Assembly: GCF_000003815.2 (NCBI RefSeq) | Contig: NC_049981.1 | Coordinates: 33,586,072 to 33,631,033 of the forward strand | DNA length: 44,962 nt | Direction: 5' to 3' | DNA from: Branchiostoma floridae | Taxonomy: Eukaryota > Chordata > Leptocardii > Amphioxiformes > Branchiostomatidae | Shown here: positions 10,267-22,000 of the stretch, piece by piece | How the letters are laid out: each line of letters starts with the position of its first letter | How positions within the stretch are numbered: position 1 is the stretch's first letter | The notes under the pieces: model-generated | What the model was told of the DNA's origin: nothing | The model's input: the letters and a program-made list of their open reading frames with translations, nothing else | Databases searched by the model: none | Program-made: the position numbers and the translations under genes

Positions 10267-10560
10267 CCGTCTGCGTCACCTCTGCCAGCTGCCTGAGTTA
10301 GGATAATCTTTATCAAATCTTCTGCCTTCTATCTCGCTTTTGTATCCTGACGTACATAGAATTTGTCTAAATCCCAACTTTTGTAGGATAAGATCTGCGC
10401 ATTACAGATAACTACTATATATATCTGAGTAAAGCCATAGAGGCAGTTAGCGCGGTAAGATGCATTATTATGAGATCAACACTGGCATTATATCCTTTAT
10501 GCTCGCGTCAAAGTAATCACCTGCCAGATCTGGTTTGAATCAAGGATATGCACAGTAATT
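10267..10560. repeat. Partial repetition of the interspersed-repeat 3' block
   Basis: The text gcctgagttaggataatctt through ccagatctggtttgaatcaa restates about 260 bases of the block just upstream (9950-10210) with changes. This gives a local tandem duplication of the 3' end. Confidence 0.7.
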
Positions 10561-11590
10561 GTCCCCTTTAATGACGTGGTGCTATCCTAAGTCATTACGT
10601 GATTATATCCCTGCGTATCTGATAATGTCACTGCGTATCATTGTTAATTGTGATAGGCATTGATATTTTTGTTGACCATATGCATGGACCGAGTCACCAT
10701 AAACACAAAGTGGCAATTCTCCTCCGCTTTGCGTAGCTGTATCTTCTTCTGTTTAACCATGATTGCCAAACAGAGCACAGGAACTAATGCTAGAACTTTA
10801 GACTACACAGCTCTCGAAGCACCACTAAGACTACTGATGAATACAATTTATACCTGACCAAAACTGCAACAGATTAAGGAAACTTGATATAAGTCGGTGA
10901 ATTTACCAACATTGCGCATGGCAATATCAATCATTTTCGATAGATTTGACTTTGGCAGGGCCGGTTGAGTTCTGAGACGATCGAGACAATGCTATTTGGC
11001 GAGAAAGATTAGTGAGTACTCATGTGTAACTTTTTACTCGTAGTCAATTGATCAACATTGTGTAATATAGAGACCGCCTGTCTAGAGTGCCCACGTTTCT
11101 CCAGTGCTTTGAGTGGTCGCTATAGGCAGGGTTGACTGTTCTTGGTGAGAAAGATCAGTGGGTACTAGAATCATGTGTAGCTTATTACTCGTGGTCAATT
11201 GATCAACATTTTCTCCATAGTGGCCACCTGTCTTGGTGACCACATTTTCAAGTCCCTTGAGTGGCCGCTATTGGCAGGCTTGACTGTAAGTGGAAATTAC
11301 GTAGTATACAATTTCACTCAAGAAGTATTAATGAATACAAGTTCATTATCAAATCATCCTAATTTTGTCAACAATTCTACTACAGATCAGATCTATAAAT
11401 AAGCAGCTTGTAGCATTTTCTAACTTACATGTGACATGGGGCAGGGTTATAGATAAGAAAACTTTGTATGTTTTCATGTATGACCTAAACCCACGTTAGA
11501 AAGCATGTCCCCACGCAGAATGGAAAGGAAAATGCGCTTCAGTCTTTGCTTCTTTGTACAAATCTGTTATTCGGAAGAGTCTGGTTGTAT
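10561..11590. repeat. Non-genic region with a 146-bp tandem duplication containing MITE fragments
   Basis: The unit gtcaattgatcaacattgtg through gggttgactgt (about 11041-11130) is repeated at about 11190-11289 (gtcaattgatcaacatttt through ggcttgactgta). Each unit contains a truncated copy of the agtcaaacctgtctatag MITE family, and both are preceded by a related gagaaagat.agtg segment. No gene is seen. Confidence 0.55.
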
Positions 11591-11815
11591 CTTCTCACTT
11601 CAATTTGTATGGGATGATGGGATGTATTCTTAATCTAGCCATGGCTCGGCGATGGTTGAAATTCTGAATATTAAGGCTTGGTTCTCTTTCGTGGGTATGT
11701 TTGATTTTTCTATACGTTCTTAGTTTGTTTCCTTGATTTTCTCTTCTACCACTGGAGTTCAGTCCTGAGTAGAAGGTTTGAAGGAAAATGACCTTCAGTC
11801 TTTGCTTCACTTCCG
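11590..11815 (-). pseudogene. LINE fragment just upstream of a C-terminal zinc-finger region
   Basis: The minus strand encodes KLRTYRKIKHTHEREPSLNI followed by FNHRRAMARLRI. This matches the segment that precedes the C-terminal zinc finger in LINEs of the type seen at 7621-7840. It has no reverse transcriptase and no zinc finger of its own. It is a short relic, and the family assignment is tentative. Confidence 0.55.
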
Positions 11816-12099
11816 ATGGAACTGAGGATATATTACGATAGCGGTTTAAAAATAGGTATTTTTAAAAATTTCATTTCAATAAACTTTACAAAGTCATACA
11901 AAATACATGTACCCCAACGTGTATGGATACAGACAGAGAAGGACCTTTCATCTTACATGTTGTATGTTCGGGATTTTAGTTGTAAAAGGAAGTGTCGGAT
12001 ACTGGATTTAACGTCTTGAGTCAAACAAATGTAAAGGGTATATTTTACTACCATTATAAAAAAGCAAAGTATGCTGGTTCTATTACACAATATATTATC

Positions 12100-14300
12100 G
12101 TATTCTCACTTAAACGGATATCTTGCTTTGTCACGCTTTTCCACCACTATACAAATTGTTGCCAGAATTCTATAGTATATCTACAATGAATAAACAAATG
12201 TTTTATAATATGCTTTTCATCGCAATTGTTACATCTGTTTTTCTCCACAAGTCTTACCTTACTTAACCAACTGTAAGTCGGCACAAAATGGTGTACAATC
12301 TTATATTGAATGTATTGGAGTTTAGTTTCTTTGGTAGTTGTAAATATAACATAACATAAGCTTTTTTAACATTGTCTTCACCGATGTCATTAACAATATT
12401 AATCTCCCTACTTGGGGGTTGTCATTAACAATATAAATCTCTCTACTTGGGGGTAGGAATGTCTTTTTTACGAAAATATTTATATATATATATATATATA
12501 TATATTTGTTTCCACGTTCCTGTATGAGGATGTATGAATTCTGTATAAGGATGTATGAATTCTGTATACAAGATAATTTTGATACGAGTCCATATCCGAA
12601 CCATACAGATTATGTAAATCTTCAGTAGTGATAAATGCTCCATTCTCATACAGCAAGTCATTCAGATAAATAATGCCAGCATCGATCCAGAGTTTGTAAC
12701 ATAATGCAACATCCTCTACTATAATAAGTCTATTATTCCATAGTACCTGTGAACACATTTGTGTGTCTCTGGTTCACAACTAGTTACTTCCTCCCATGCA
12801 GTTAGCACATGTTTGTAAAACATTGACAGGTGAGAAGAACGGGTGATTACTTTGTATAATAATTAAGCTGAAATATGAGAAAAACTCCCTTTTTTCAAAC
12901 AAGTGTTCTTTTTCCTTACGACTATCTGTTACAATTCTTTTTACCCACATCGACTTTAAAGCTTTATTCATTAAAGTAAAATCCAACCTGGCAAATCAAA
13001 GTTTTCATTTTAATTTTTAGTGGTTTCTCTTGGCATATGTATCTGCAAATATAGTCATTTACCTGTTTTAGAAAGTGGAGAGGAGCGTGCAAGATTGAAC
13101 ATATATATTTAACTTTAAAATACCAATAGTCTTTACAATCAAAATCCGTCCTAGTAAAGTTAGGTTTCTCTGTCTCCATATATTGCAGGACTTCACCATT
13201 TTCATGTAGTTGTTTTTGAAGTCTTCCCTATAACACTTATCTCGGTCGGATCCGAAGTGAGCACCGAAAGCTTTAATGGGGTATTTCAATACTACTGTTT
13301 GTATCAGCCCTGACTGTTGCAGCTAGCATTTCTATACCAATGATAAATAAGGTAGGGGACAAAGGGTCTCCCTGTCTTACCCCCTCTGCACTGTGAACCA
13401 TGTTGAAATATAGCCATTATTTATAACACAACTTTGTATTTCATTGTATAGTAACATAATCCATCTAATAAAGCCGTCTCCAATATTTACTGTCTTAAGT
13501 GCTTTAATAATGAAGACTGTTTCAGTACTTTCAAATGATTTTTTTAAAGTCTAGGAACATTAACAATCCTGGTTTATTGTTTTCTTCACACTCTTCTATA
13601 CTGTTCCAAATACGTCTTATATTTCCCCCGTATATACCGACCTTTGATGAAGCCTGTTTGATCTTCGTGTATAATATGAGGAAGTAATGGTTCTAACCGC
13701 ATTGTCAGTGCCTTACTGAGAATTTTGTAATCCACATTGAGTAGGCTTATAGGGCGCCAGCCATCTAGCGTGGTCCCATCTAAAGGAAGTAATCTTATTA
13801 TTCCCCTTCTTAAAGAAGCAGGTAAAAGATTTGTTTTGTATGTGTGGTCAATGGCGTCTCCAGAGTATTTCTGTAACATATCCCAAACGTTTACATAAAA
13901 CTCCACTGTAATGCCGTCACAACCGGGAGCTTTATTTTTATTTTTAGCTTATTGTAGGGCTTTTTTTAGTTCAGTTTCTTTGATCTCTCCCTCACATGTA
14001 TCTTTTTCATTGTCACCTAGCCTCTTTATCTCTGGGGTTTGAAAGAAGTTAAATTCATTTTTATGAGGGTTACAATTGCTTGAAGCTTTTTGTAATAACT
14101 AGCTTCTTCCATTAAAATCCTATTGGGGTCAGCAGGTAATGAAGAAATTACCTTCTCCTGGTATCTTCTTTTTTCTAATCTAAAAAAAATACTTTGTGCT
14201 CTTTTCTCCATACTCATACCAGTTACTTCTACTTCTAATTAAAGTAGCGCTCTTAGAACCTTCTTTCGAGGAACCCTCTTTGCTGAAAATACTATAAAAG
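12100..14300 (-). pseudogene. Tx1/L1-like LINE pseudogene with the catalytic YADD region deleted
   Basis: On the minus strand the pieces follow in order. First comes a linker with SRSNWYEYGEKSTKYFF and RLEKRRYQ (about 14250-14150). Then comes the reverse transcriptase finger and palm segment GIIRLLPLDGTTLDGWRPIS, then VDYKILSKALTMRLEPLLP and HEDQTGFIKGRYI (13800-13600). Next is EGVRQGDPLSPTLFIIGIEM (near 13390), and then directly the thumb-side segment with WRQRNLTLLGRILIVKTIGI (13180). MDFTLMNKALKSMWVKRIV follows near 12980. The segment near 12310-12130 has CNNC and HLFIHC, a C-terminal CCHC-type finger typical of Tx1/L1. The YADD box that should lie between the VRQGDPLSP segment and the thumb is missing. 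There are several frameshifts and stops, so it is dead. Confidence 0.85.
12480..12506. repeat. (TA)n microsatellite
   Basis: About 13 TA dinucleotides within the LINE pseudogene, close to where its C-terminal coding is disrupted. Confidence 0.9.
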
Positions 14301-14329
14301 TACGAGGATACCACTTCTTTGTCTTTGTC

Positions 14330-14665
14330 AAATAAACAGAATTTTACTTTTTTCAAAACAATCGTCCCTTTCTATTAAAACAATAATTTTTGTTTTCTTT
14401 AGGTTTACTGTTAGTTTCCACTTGTTGCAGTAAAAGCCGAGAACATTGATTGCGTTCTGTAGGCCACGTTGACTTGTTGAAAAGGGCAAACGTCATCATC
14501 ATAGAATAAGCTTGTTACTTTGGATGAATGAAGAAGAGGGGTATTCAGGTCTCTTGTGTTGAGATATTTAACTAAATCTCTAATTTACCAATTAGATAAC
14601 GAGGGGCTTAAAACACATCCCTTTCTCACGCCATTTTCTACAGGGAATATATCAACAATTTTGGT
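14330..14665 (-). pseudogene. Second LINE reverse transcriptase fragment (palm, mutated YADD)
   Basis: The minus strand reads VENGVRKGCVLSPSLSNW near 14640, then LFYDDDV near 14510, and after a frame change NAINVLGFYCNKWKLTVNLK near 14440. These are the VRQGC.LSP, [FY].DD and KW.L.VN..K motifs of LINE palm and thumb. The alanine of the YADD box is replaced by aspartate, and stops and shifts are present. It resembles the family at 7140-7620 more than the Tx1-like element next to it, so it is a separate insertion. Confidence 0.7.
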
Positions 14666-15280
14666 AAATTTGGCTTTGGCAGGGTTAGTTAATCATTTAG
14701 GCTAATCTGTCTGGCGCAGTGAGATTAATTATGAGATAAACTGGCATTAATATATCCTTTATGCACACGTCAAACTAAGCACTTACCACATCTGGCTTGG
14801 ATTAAGGCCGCTAAAGTTATTGTCCCCTTTTGTAACCGAAACTGATGTTATCTGAGTCATTACGTAATTATATCCTTGCGTATCTGATTATGTCACTGGC
14901 GTTTCATTATGGGAAAATCCGGCTTTTCATGTATAATTATGGAGTCATTTTGAAGATTATTTGGTTTGGTCTGAAATTGTTTTCTAGTGGCCCAGACGCA
15001 CGAAAGGTATTATGATATAATTTTCTGCCTTCTATCACGCTTTTATTTCCTGACGTACAGAGATTTTTCTAAATCCCAGCTCATTAACTTGTCAATCTAA
15101 GTCCGGTAAAAGCTCTCTGCCATTTGGTGCATTAAGCAGCATAATTATGACATTTCATTATTGGAAAATCCCACTTTTCATGTATAATTATGGAGTCATT
15201 TTTGTAGATTATGGGATTGATCTGAAATTATTTTTTAGAGGCGTCAAACGCAAGAAACGCCGTTGTTGCATCATGCTAGT
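14666..15280. repeat. Diverged copies of the 6.7/10.2-kb repeat 3' block
   Basis: Blocks such as tgagataaactggcattaat with ccctttatgctcacgtcaaa-like text, and tcctgacgtac with aaatcccagc, recur in reshuffled order. Two closely similar segments containing cccacttttcatgtataatt-like text (about 14920 and 15170) form a further local duplication. Confidence 0.55.
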
Positions 15281-16100
15281 CAGTAGTCGTCCACACCGGC
15301 CATAATCCGCGTATAGTCTCGCAGTCCCGCTTTTCATGCTGACCTAAAATACAATTTTGTTACTTTTCAACAGAGCACGTTGTCTTTCCTGGTTGCTGCT
15401 GTGTTCTAGTGGGCCTGGTTTACTTTAAGAGAGGTGACCGTTATAGGAAACACGACCTATCTGTCTCTAATCAGCTGACAATATCTGAATTGCCCACCAC
15501 GAAGCCTTCTTTGGAGGCTACGGTAATTATAGTAATTATCTTTTTGCACACGGCACTTTTTGCACACGATATGATTTGCATAGTGTGCCTTTATAGCCAC
15601 CCGTGTCTTCACGTTTCTCAGTTCATCCCCAAGACATTCAAGAGACAACAACCGAGAAAGCTAACCTTCTCCAAGAATAGACTCTTCAGCTGCAGACGTC
15701 TATCAAGGTGAGCGAATTACATTTTTACTTTCTTTAGCTTTTTCTACCGTCAGTATCGCAGCGTTGAACTGTTGCGGCCCTGTTAAACCAACACAAACCG
15801 TTCCTTTTGATTTTTGAATCGACTGTTCAAAGCTTTAATCTGTCACAGAGTGTGACATTCGGAACTTTAAGATGCCGAATCAGAACTTTTATGTCCTTTT
15901 CCAGTAGTCAGACAAAAAGCGATAGGGACTTTTGCTAAGGTTGGTCGTGAAACCGGAAACCAAATGTTTCTTTTTCTATGCCTTAGAATATATCTTGTCG
16001 GTTACCATCCGTTAAATAAAACTGGCTAATATGCAGTACTTAGTTTGGATTAAGTCTGTTCCTTCCCGACAACAAGTCTGTGCGCTGCCCCAGGATGGCA
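15281..16100. other. Unannotated stretch, possibly holding an upstream untranslated exon
   Basis: No protein is recognisable. A good splice-donor-like site, tatcaag|gtgagc, lies at 15707/15708 on the plus strand. A matching acceptor lies just before the signal-peptide exon (18996). The segment before 15708 could therefore be a 5' untranslated exon of the gene at 19 kb, but there is no homology or transcript evidence to confirm it. Confidence 0.2.
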
Positions 16101-16109
16101 CGGCCCCAC

Positions 16110-16790
16110 GTCCCGCCATCTCTGGAGGGAGACTCCAGCCGCACACACGGCCCAGTCCAGGCCCTCACCGCATCGAGTTCCGGCATCCCCAGAGACTCCA
16201 GCCGCACACACAGCCCAGTCCGAGCCGGACCGCATCGAGTTCCGCCATCCCCGGAGACTCCAGCCGCACACACAGCCCAGTCCGGGCCGGACCGCACCGC
16301 ATCGAGTTCCGCCATCCCCGTAGACTCCAGCCGCACACACAGCCCAGTCCGGACCGCACCGCATCGAGTTCCGCCATCCCCGTAGACTAAAGCCGCACAC
16401 ACAGCCCAGTCCGAGCCGGACCGCATCGAGTTCCGCCATCCCCGGAGACTCCAGCCGCACACACAGCCCAGTCCGGGCCGGACCGCACCGCATCGAGTTC
16501 CGCCATCCCCGTAGACTCCAGCCGCACACACAGCCCAGTCCGAGCCGGACCGCACCGCATCGAGTTCCGCCATCCCCGTAGACTCCAGCCGCACACACAG
16601 CCCAGTCCGAGCCGGACCGCATCGCATCGAGTTCCGCCATCCCCGGAGACTCCAGCCGCACACACAGCCCAGCCCAGTCCGGACCGCACCGCATCGAGTT
16701 CCGCCATCCCCGTAGACTCCAGCCGCACACACAGCCCAGCCCAGTCCGGACCGCACCGCATCGAGTTCCGCCATTCCTGCAGGTCAGACT
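16110..16790. repeat. GC-rich minisatellite with alternating 62- and 67-bp units
   Basis: The anchor catcgagttccg starts at 16171 (as catcgagttccgg), 16233, 16300, 16362, 16424, 16491, 16558, 16625, 16692 and 16759. Spacings are therefore 62, 67, 62, 62, 67, 67, 67, 67, 67. The 5-base difference arises mainly from one or two copies of ccgca before the anchor, or from gagcc/gggcc-type blocks being present or absent. One further degenerate unit precedes it. Several long minus-strand frames stay open through the array, but since the period is not a multiple of three the peptide repeats change frame from unit to unit. This argues against coding. Confidence 0.9.
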
Positions 16791-17204
16791 TCCGATCCGG
16801 CGGCTCGGCCGGGCTGTTCGCCGATAAATAGAAACATGCGCAAACTGTGGACATGACTAATTATTTTGATGTTTTGCTTGTTACATTCTCTTTTATAGCC
16901 CACATTTCACTTCCACGGTTCCCGGTTTGGAAATATGACGTAAGATTTACCGGAATTTTGCATCGTGCGTTCTATTTGGGTTTCTAAGACATTGACCTTT
17001 TTCTTATAAATGGATTTATGTTATGTGACTGTGAGTTTGCCTAGTTGTGCGAAAGATTGCGACACCACAGCACCACACTACATTTGTACGTACCATATTC
17101 TCCCGTTTAAGACGACGAGATTACACTCCAATGTCACGGTCAAAAGTTTTCTGTGCAGGTCGTTCTTAGAAAGTATTAAGCGGAGTTTACTAGAAATTCT
17201 TGTT

Positions 17205-18055
17205 TGTTTTTTAGTCTGTGACCAGACCCTCTGGTCGACAGACTTTTAGTTTTGTCACGTTTACGCGCGTTCGCAGCTGTATCTGTATGTTCCCGTTGTC
17301 TGAATTCTATGTGGTTTGGCAGGTCCTTTGTACTGAGGTTGACGATGATGCACGTGAACTTTTTTTTGCGGCAGGTGGTTTTATTATGGATTTTATAAAA
17401 ATAACACCCCTACAATTTGTTTGTCTTGCGGTGTTTTGGTCCAGATCCTCTGTATGTGGGTCATGGTGTCATTGGAATTTGTCAAGCAGATGCGTGGTGT
17501 TACCTGATCGTCAAAGTTATTCGCGTTCGCATCGGTATCTGCATGTTCCCGTTGTCGCATACGTACGTTGTTTGGCAGGTCATCTGCACCGAGGTTGACG
17601 ATGATGCACGTTGTTTTTTTTGTTGTTTTTGCGGCAGTTGGTTTTATTAGGGACGCAATAAAATAACACCCCTACAAAATGTTCATCTTTCGGTGTATTA
17701 GTCCAGATCCCCTGTATATGGGTCATGCTGTAATTGAGATATTGCAAGCAGATGCGTGATATTCTCTGGTCGTCAATGTAACGCGCGTTCGCATCTATAT
17801 ATGCATGTTCCCGTTGTCGCATACGTTTGTGGTTTGGCAGGTTCTCTACACATAGTTGGACGATGATGCAAGGTGTTTTATTTTTTCGGCAGCTGTTTTT
17901 ATTATGTATGTAATAATTTCAGAAATCACCCCTGCAAATTGTACGTTTCACAGTGTATTGGCCCATGTCTGCATATGGTGCCCGTTGAGGTAATTGGGTA
18001 TAGTTAAGCAGATGCGCGATATGTGCAAGAATTTTACGCGCGTTTGCTTTCTACC
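17205..18055. repeat. Tandem repeat of about 258 bp, 3-4 diverged units
   Basis: The anchor cgttcgc (cgtttgc in the last unit) occurs at 17268, 17524, 17786 and 18041, giving periods of 256, 262 and 255. Each unit also has tgcatgttcccgttgtc, tggtttggcaggt, gttgacgatgatgcac and aacacccctacaa. Short frames inside are not conserved between units. It lies 1-2 kb upstream of the signal-peptide exon. Confidence 0.85.
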
Positions 18056-18996
18056 TCTTATTCAACAAGTTTATCCGTACTGCTTTATGTACCAGCATCA
18101 TGGACCCCGGGATTCACCCATTAACACTGTATCATGCTACCTTATGGCTTCACACTAGTTAAAAACTTATCGCACAGTTCATCATCAACAGCTGTGTGTT
18201 ATCGTATGTGGGACATGGGAACCGACATCTAATGTTCCACTAATGACCCTGTCAATCAAATACCTCCTGTCGCCGTTTGCAATGAAGCGTGTAAGAATTC
18301 TCGTCCCAAATGAAGTTTAGCCATATTATATTCCCGGACTTCGACTAAGAAACATCAAGGTCCTATTCCGTGCTTCATACTTATTACGTCCATAACAGAA
18401 ACATGTTAATACTTGGTGCGTTTGTCAGTCTGCCTGTCGGTCTTGTAGGTGTGTCTGTGTGTGAATGTGCCTGTGTATTAGAGTAGACCATCCGGTAACT
18501 TATCGTCACCATATCTTTTTGACTTTGGCCACATGTTATCTCACAATCCATACCTGTTTAGTAAGATTCACATGACACAGAAATATTAGGCAACTTTAGA
18601 TACAACGATATATCTAACACCATGAAAAGAATCATATAGGATATAAGCACAACGTCACACACCAAAGAAGACAAAACAACCAACATATACCAGACCGACG
18701 TCACAGACTATGTTACCTACGGTCACTTGTTTGTTTTTGCTTTTGTGTTTTTGAATCCAAAATTTGAAGTTTACTCATCGCTGCAAAGTTACATGAATCG
18801 AATTGTTGACAAACAGAAAGAATACTGGTCTGTTTCTATTCGGGGAAAGTTTTGGGGACCGAGAAAAAGTGGCCGTTTTGGCCAGTTGACCGGCTTGAAG
18901 AGGTGACTGCTTTGGCTGTACCTCAATCAATGATATTGTATTATTGAAAACATCCAGGCTGACACTATGCCCCCCTAACTGGGGATTTGTGTTTAG
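18056..18996. other. Region upstream of the signal-peptide exon, with a probable splice acceptor at its end
   Basis: Mostly unrecognised. A MITE fragment (ggggaccgagaaaaagtggc) lies near 18855. The last 30 bases hold a branch-point-like ctaac near 18975 and the acceptor tttgtgtttag at 18986-18996. The first coding exon therefore appears to begin at 18997 with 18 bases of 5' UTR, spliced from an upstream non-coding exon that I cannot place with certainty. Confidence 0.4.
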
Positions 18997-19014
18997 GAGG
19001 TGTGCGCTGACAGG

Positions 19015-19096
19015 ATGGCGGGTCCGTGTCCACCAGGGTTCTGGAGATGGGCGGCCCTGATGCTGATAGTGACCACTGCTTCAGTGACTGGTCAAG
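19015..19096 (+). CDS. Exon 1: signal peptide
   Basis: The ATG at 19015 is the first in the exon after the acceptor at 18996. It encodes MAGPCPPGFWRW, then a hydrophobic stretch AALMLIVTTASVTG, then Q. This is a classical short n-region plus h-region, with likely cleavage after the small residues before Q. The donor caag|gtaaac at 19096/19097 leaves phase 1. The next coding exon is 7.4 kb downstream, beyond a satellite-filled intron. The exon is short, so the call rests on the splice phase, the signal-peptide profile and its position as the only such exon ahead of the F5/8C exons. Confidence 0.7.
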
Positions 19097-22000
19097 GTAA
19101 ACATCGTGTTTTAATTTCTTTTTGCAAATTTTAGGTAATTCAGTTGTAAAGCCTGAGTACAGGAGCCTGCAATGTACTTTTTTGTTAAAAAATTGCCAAA
19201 AAGTCACAAAATTAAGCATTCTATTGTATTGTATGCCAAAAGTGTTATCAACCATGTGTGTATATGTCCAGGGCATTCCTATTCCAAATTTAAGGTAATT
19301 CATTTGTGTAAGACCTGGGTACAGGAGCCGAAAATTGTACTTTTTTCTTCAAAAATTGCCAAAAAGTCCCAAAAAGTAAGTATTTTGTTGTATTGTCTGC
19401 CCAAAGTGCTTTCAACCCATGTGTGTATATGTCCAGGACATTCCTTTACCAAATTCTAGGTAATTCAGTTGTAAAACCTGGGTACAGGAGCCGAAAATGT
19501 ACTTTTATTGTTCAAAAATAGCCATAAATTCACAAAATTTAGTATTTTGTTGCATTGTATGCCCAAAGTGCCATCAACCCATGTGTCTATATGTCCAGGG
19601 CATTCCTCTACCAAATTTTAGGTAATTCAGTTGTAAAACCTGGGTACAGGAGCCGAAAATGTACTTTTTGTACAGGAGCCGAAAATGGCCAAAAGTCACA
19701 AAATTAAGTATTTTGTTGTATTGTATGCCCAAAGTGTTATCAACACATGTGTGGATAAGTCCAGGGCATTCCTATACCAAATTTTAGGTAATGCAGTTGT
19801 AAAACCTGGGTACAGGAGCCGAAAATGTACTTTTTACTTCAAAAATGGCCAAAAAGTCACAAAATATTAAGTATAACAGCACAACAGCAGTGGATTGTTC
19901 ATTCCTTGACAAAGACTGATGCTGCACAGTCGAAAATTTGGGTGAGTCCAATTTTGGTGTTGGAAATTACAGTTCAACTATTTCAAGAAATATTAAGTAT
20001 TTTGTTGTATTGTATGCCAAAAGTGTTATCAACCCATGTGTGGATATGTCTAGAGTATTCCTATACCAACTTTTATGTAATTCAGTTGTAAAACCTGGGT
20101 ACAGGAGCCGAAAATGTCCTTTTTTGTTCAAAAAGGCAAAAAGTCACAAAATTAAGTAGTTTGTTGTATTGTATGCCAAAAGTGTTATCAACCCATGTGT
20201 GGATATGTCTAGAGTATTCCTATACCAAATTTTAGGTAATTCAGTTGTAAAACCTGGGTACAGGAGCCGAAAATGTACTTTTTTGTTCAAAAATGGCCAA
20301 AGAGCCACAAAATTCAGTTTTGTTGTATTGTATGCCAAAAGTGTCATCAACCCATGTGTGGATATGTCCTGGGCATTGTTATTCCAAATTTTAGGTAATT
20401 CAGTAGTAAAACCTGGGTACAGGAGCAGAAAATGTACTTTTTTTGTTCAAAAATGGCCAAAGATCACAAAATTGAGTATCTTGTTGTATTGTATGCCAAA
20501 AGTGTTACCAAGCCATGTGTGCATATGTCCAGGACATTCCTATACCAATTTTTAGGTAATTCAGTTGTAAAACCTGGGTACAGGAGCTGTAATTGTACTT
20601 TTTTGGGTTAAAAAATGGCCCAAAAGTAAAAAATTAAGTATTTTGTTGTATTGTAAGCCAAAAGTGTTACCAAGCCATGTGTGCATATGTCCAGGACATT
20701 CCTATACCAAATTTTAGGTAATTCAGTTGTATTACCTGGGTACTGGAGCCAAAATGTAGTTTGTTTGTTTTTAAATAGCTAAAAAGTCACAAAATTAAGT
20801 ATTTTGTTGTATTGCATGCCAAAAGTGTTCTCAACCTATGTGAACATATGTCCAGACTATTCCTATACCATATTTTAGGCAATTCAGTTGTAAAACCAGG
20901 GTACAGGAGCCGTAATTGTACTTTTTGTTTAAAATGGCCAAAAAGTCACAAAATGAACTATTTTGTTGTATTGTATGCCAAAAGTATTATTAACCCATGT
21001 ATGGATATGTCCAGGGCATTGCTATTCCAAATTTTAGGTAATTCAGTTGTAAAACCTGCATGGGTACAGGAGCCGAAAATGTACCTTTTGTTCATAAATG
21101 ACCAAAAAGTCACAAAATAAAGTATTTTGTTGTATTGTACACCAAAAGTGTTATCAACCCATGTGTGTATATGTCCAGGGCATTCCTATACCAAATGTTA
21201 GGTAATTCAGTTGTAATTCCTGGTTACAGGAGCCGAAAATGTACTTGTTTTGTTCAAAAATGGCCAAAGATCACAAAATTAAGTATCTTATTGCATTGTG
21301 TGCCAAAAGTGTTACCAAGCCATGTGTGCTTATGTCCAGGACATTCCTATACCAAATTTTAGGTAATTCAGTTTTAAAACCTGGGTACAGGAGCCGAAAA
21401 TGTACTTTTTGTTCAAAAATGGCCAAAAAGTCACAAAATTGAGTATCTTGTTGTATTGTATGCCAAAAGTGTTACCAAGCCATGTGTGCTTATGTCTAGG
21501 GCATTCCTATACCAAATTTTAGGTAATTCAGTTGTAAAACCTGGGTACAGGAGCCAAAATGTAGATTGTTTGTTTTTGAATAGCCAAAAAGTCACAAAAT
21601 GATTAATTTTGTTGTATTGTATGCCAAAGGTGTTATCAACCTATGTGTGGATATGTCCAGGGCATTCCTATACCAAATTTTAGGTAATTCAGTTGTAAAA
21701 CCTGGCTACAGAAGCCGAAAATGTACTTTTTTTGTTCAAAAATGGCCAAAGATCACAAAATTAAGTATCTTGTTGTATTGTATGCCAAAAGTGTTACCAA
21801 GCCATGTGTGCTTATGTCCAGGACATTCCTATACCAAATTTTAGGTAATTCAGATGTAAAACCTGAGTACAGGAGCCGTAATTGTATTTTTTTTCAAAAA
21901 TGGCCAAAAAGTAAAAAAAATTAAGTATTTTGTTGAATTATATGACAAAAGTGTTACCAAGCCATGTGTGCATATGTCTAGGGCATTCCTATACCAAATT

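Noticed and set aside
15409-15711. 100-codon plus-strand frame as a separate gene
   Set aside because: No recognisable domain, an equally open minus-strand frame overlaps it, and it runs through a plausible splice donor.
16040-16854. Long minus-strand frames (up to 244 codons) with repeated GWRNSMRCGPARTGL-like text
   Set aside because: They arise from the 62/67-bp minisatellite. All three frames are open in parallel and the peptide shifts frame at each unit.
19890-19960. Hammerhead ribozyme
   Set aside because: The ctgatg...gaaa order is suggestive, but the core reads ctgatgc and I could not draw convincing stems I and III around it.
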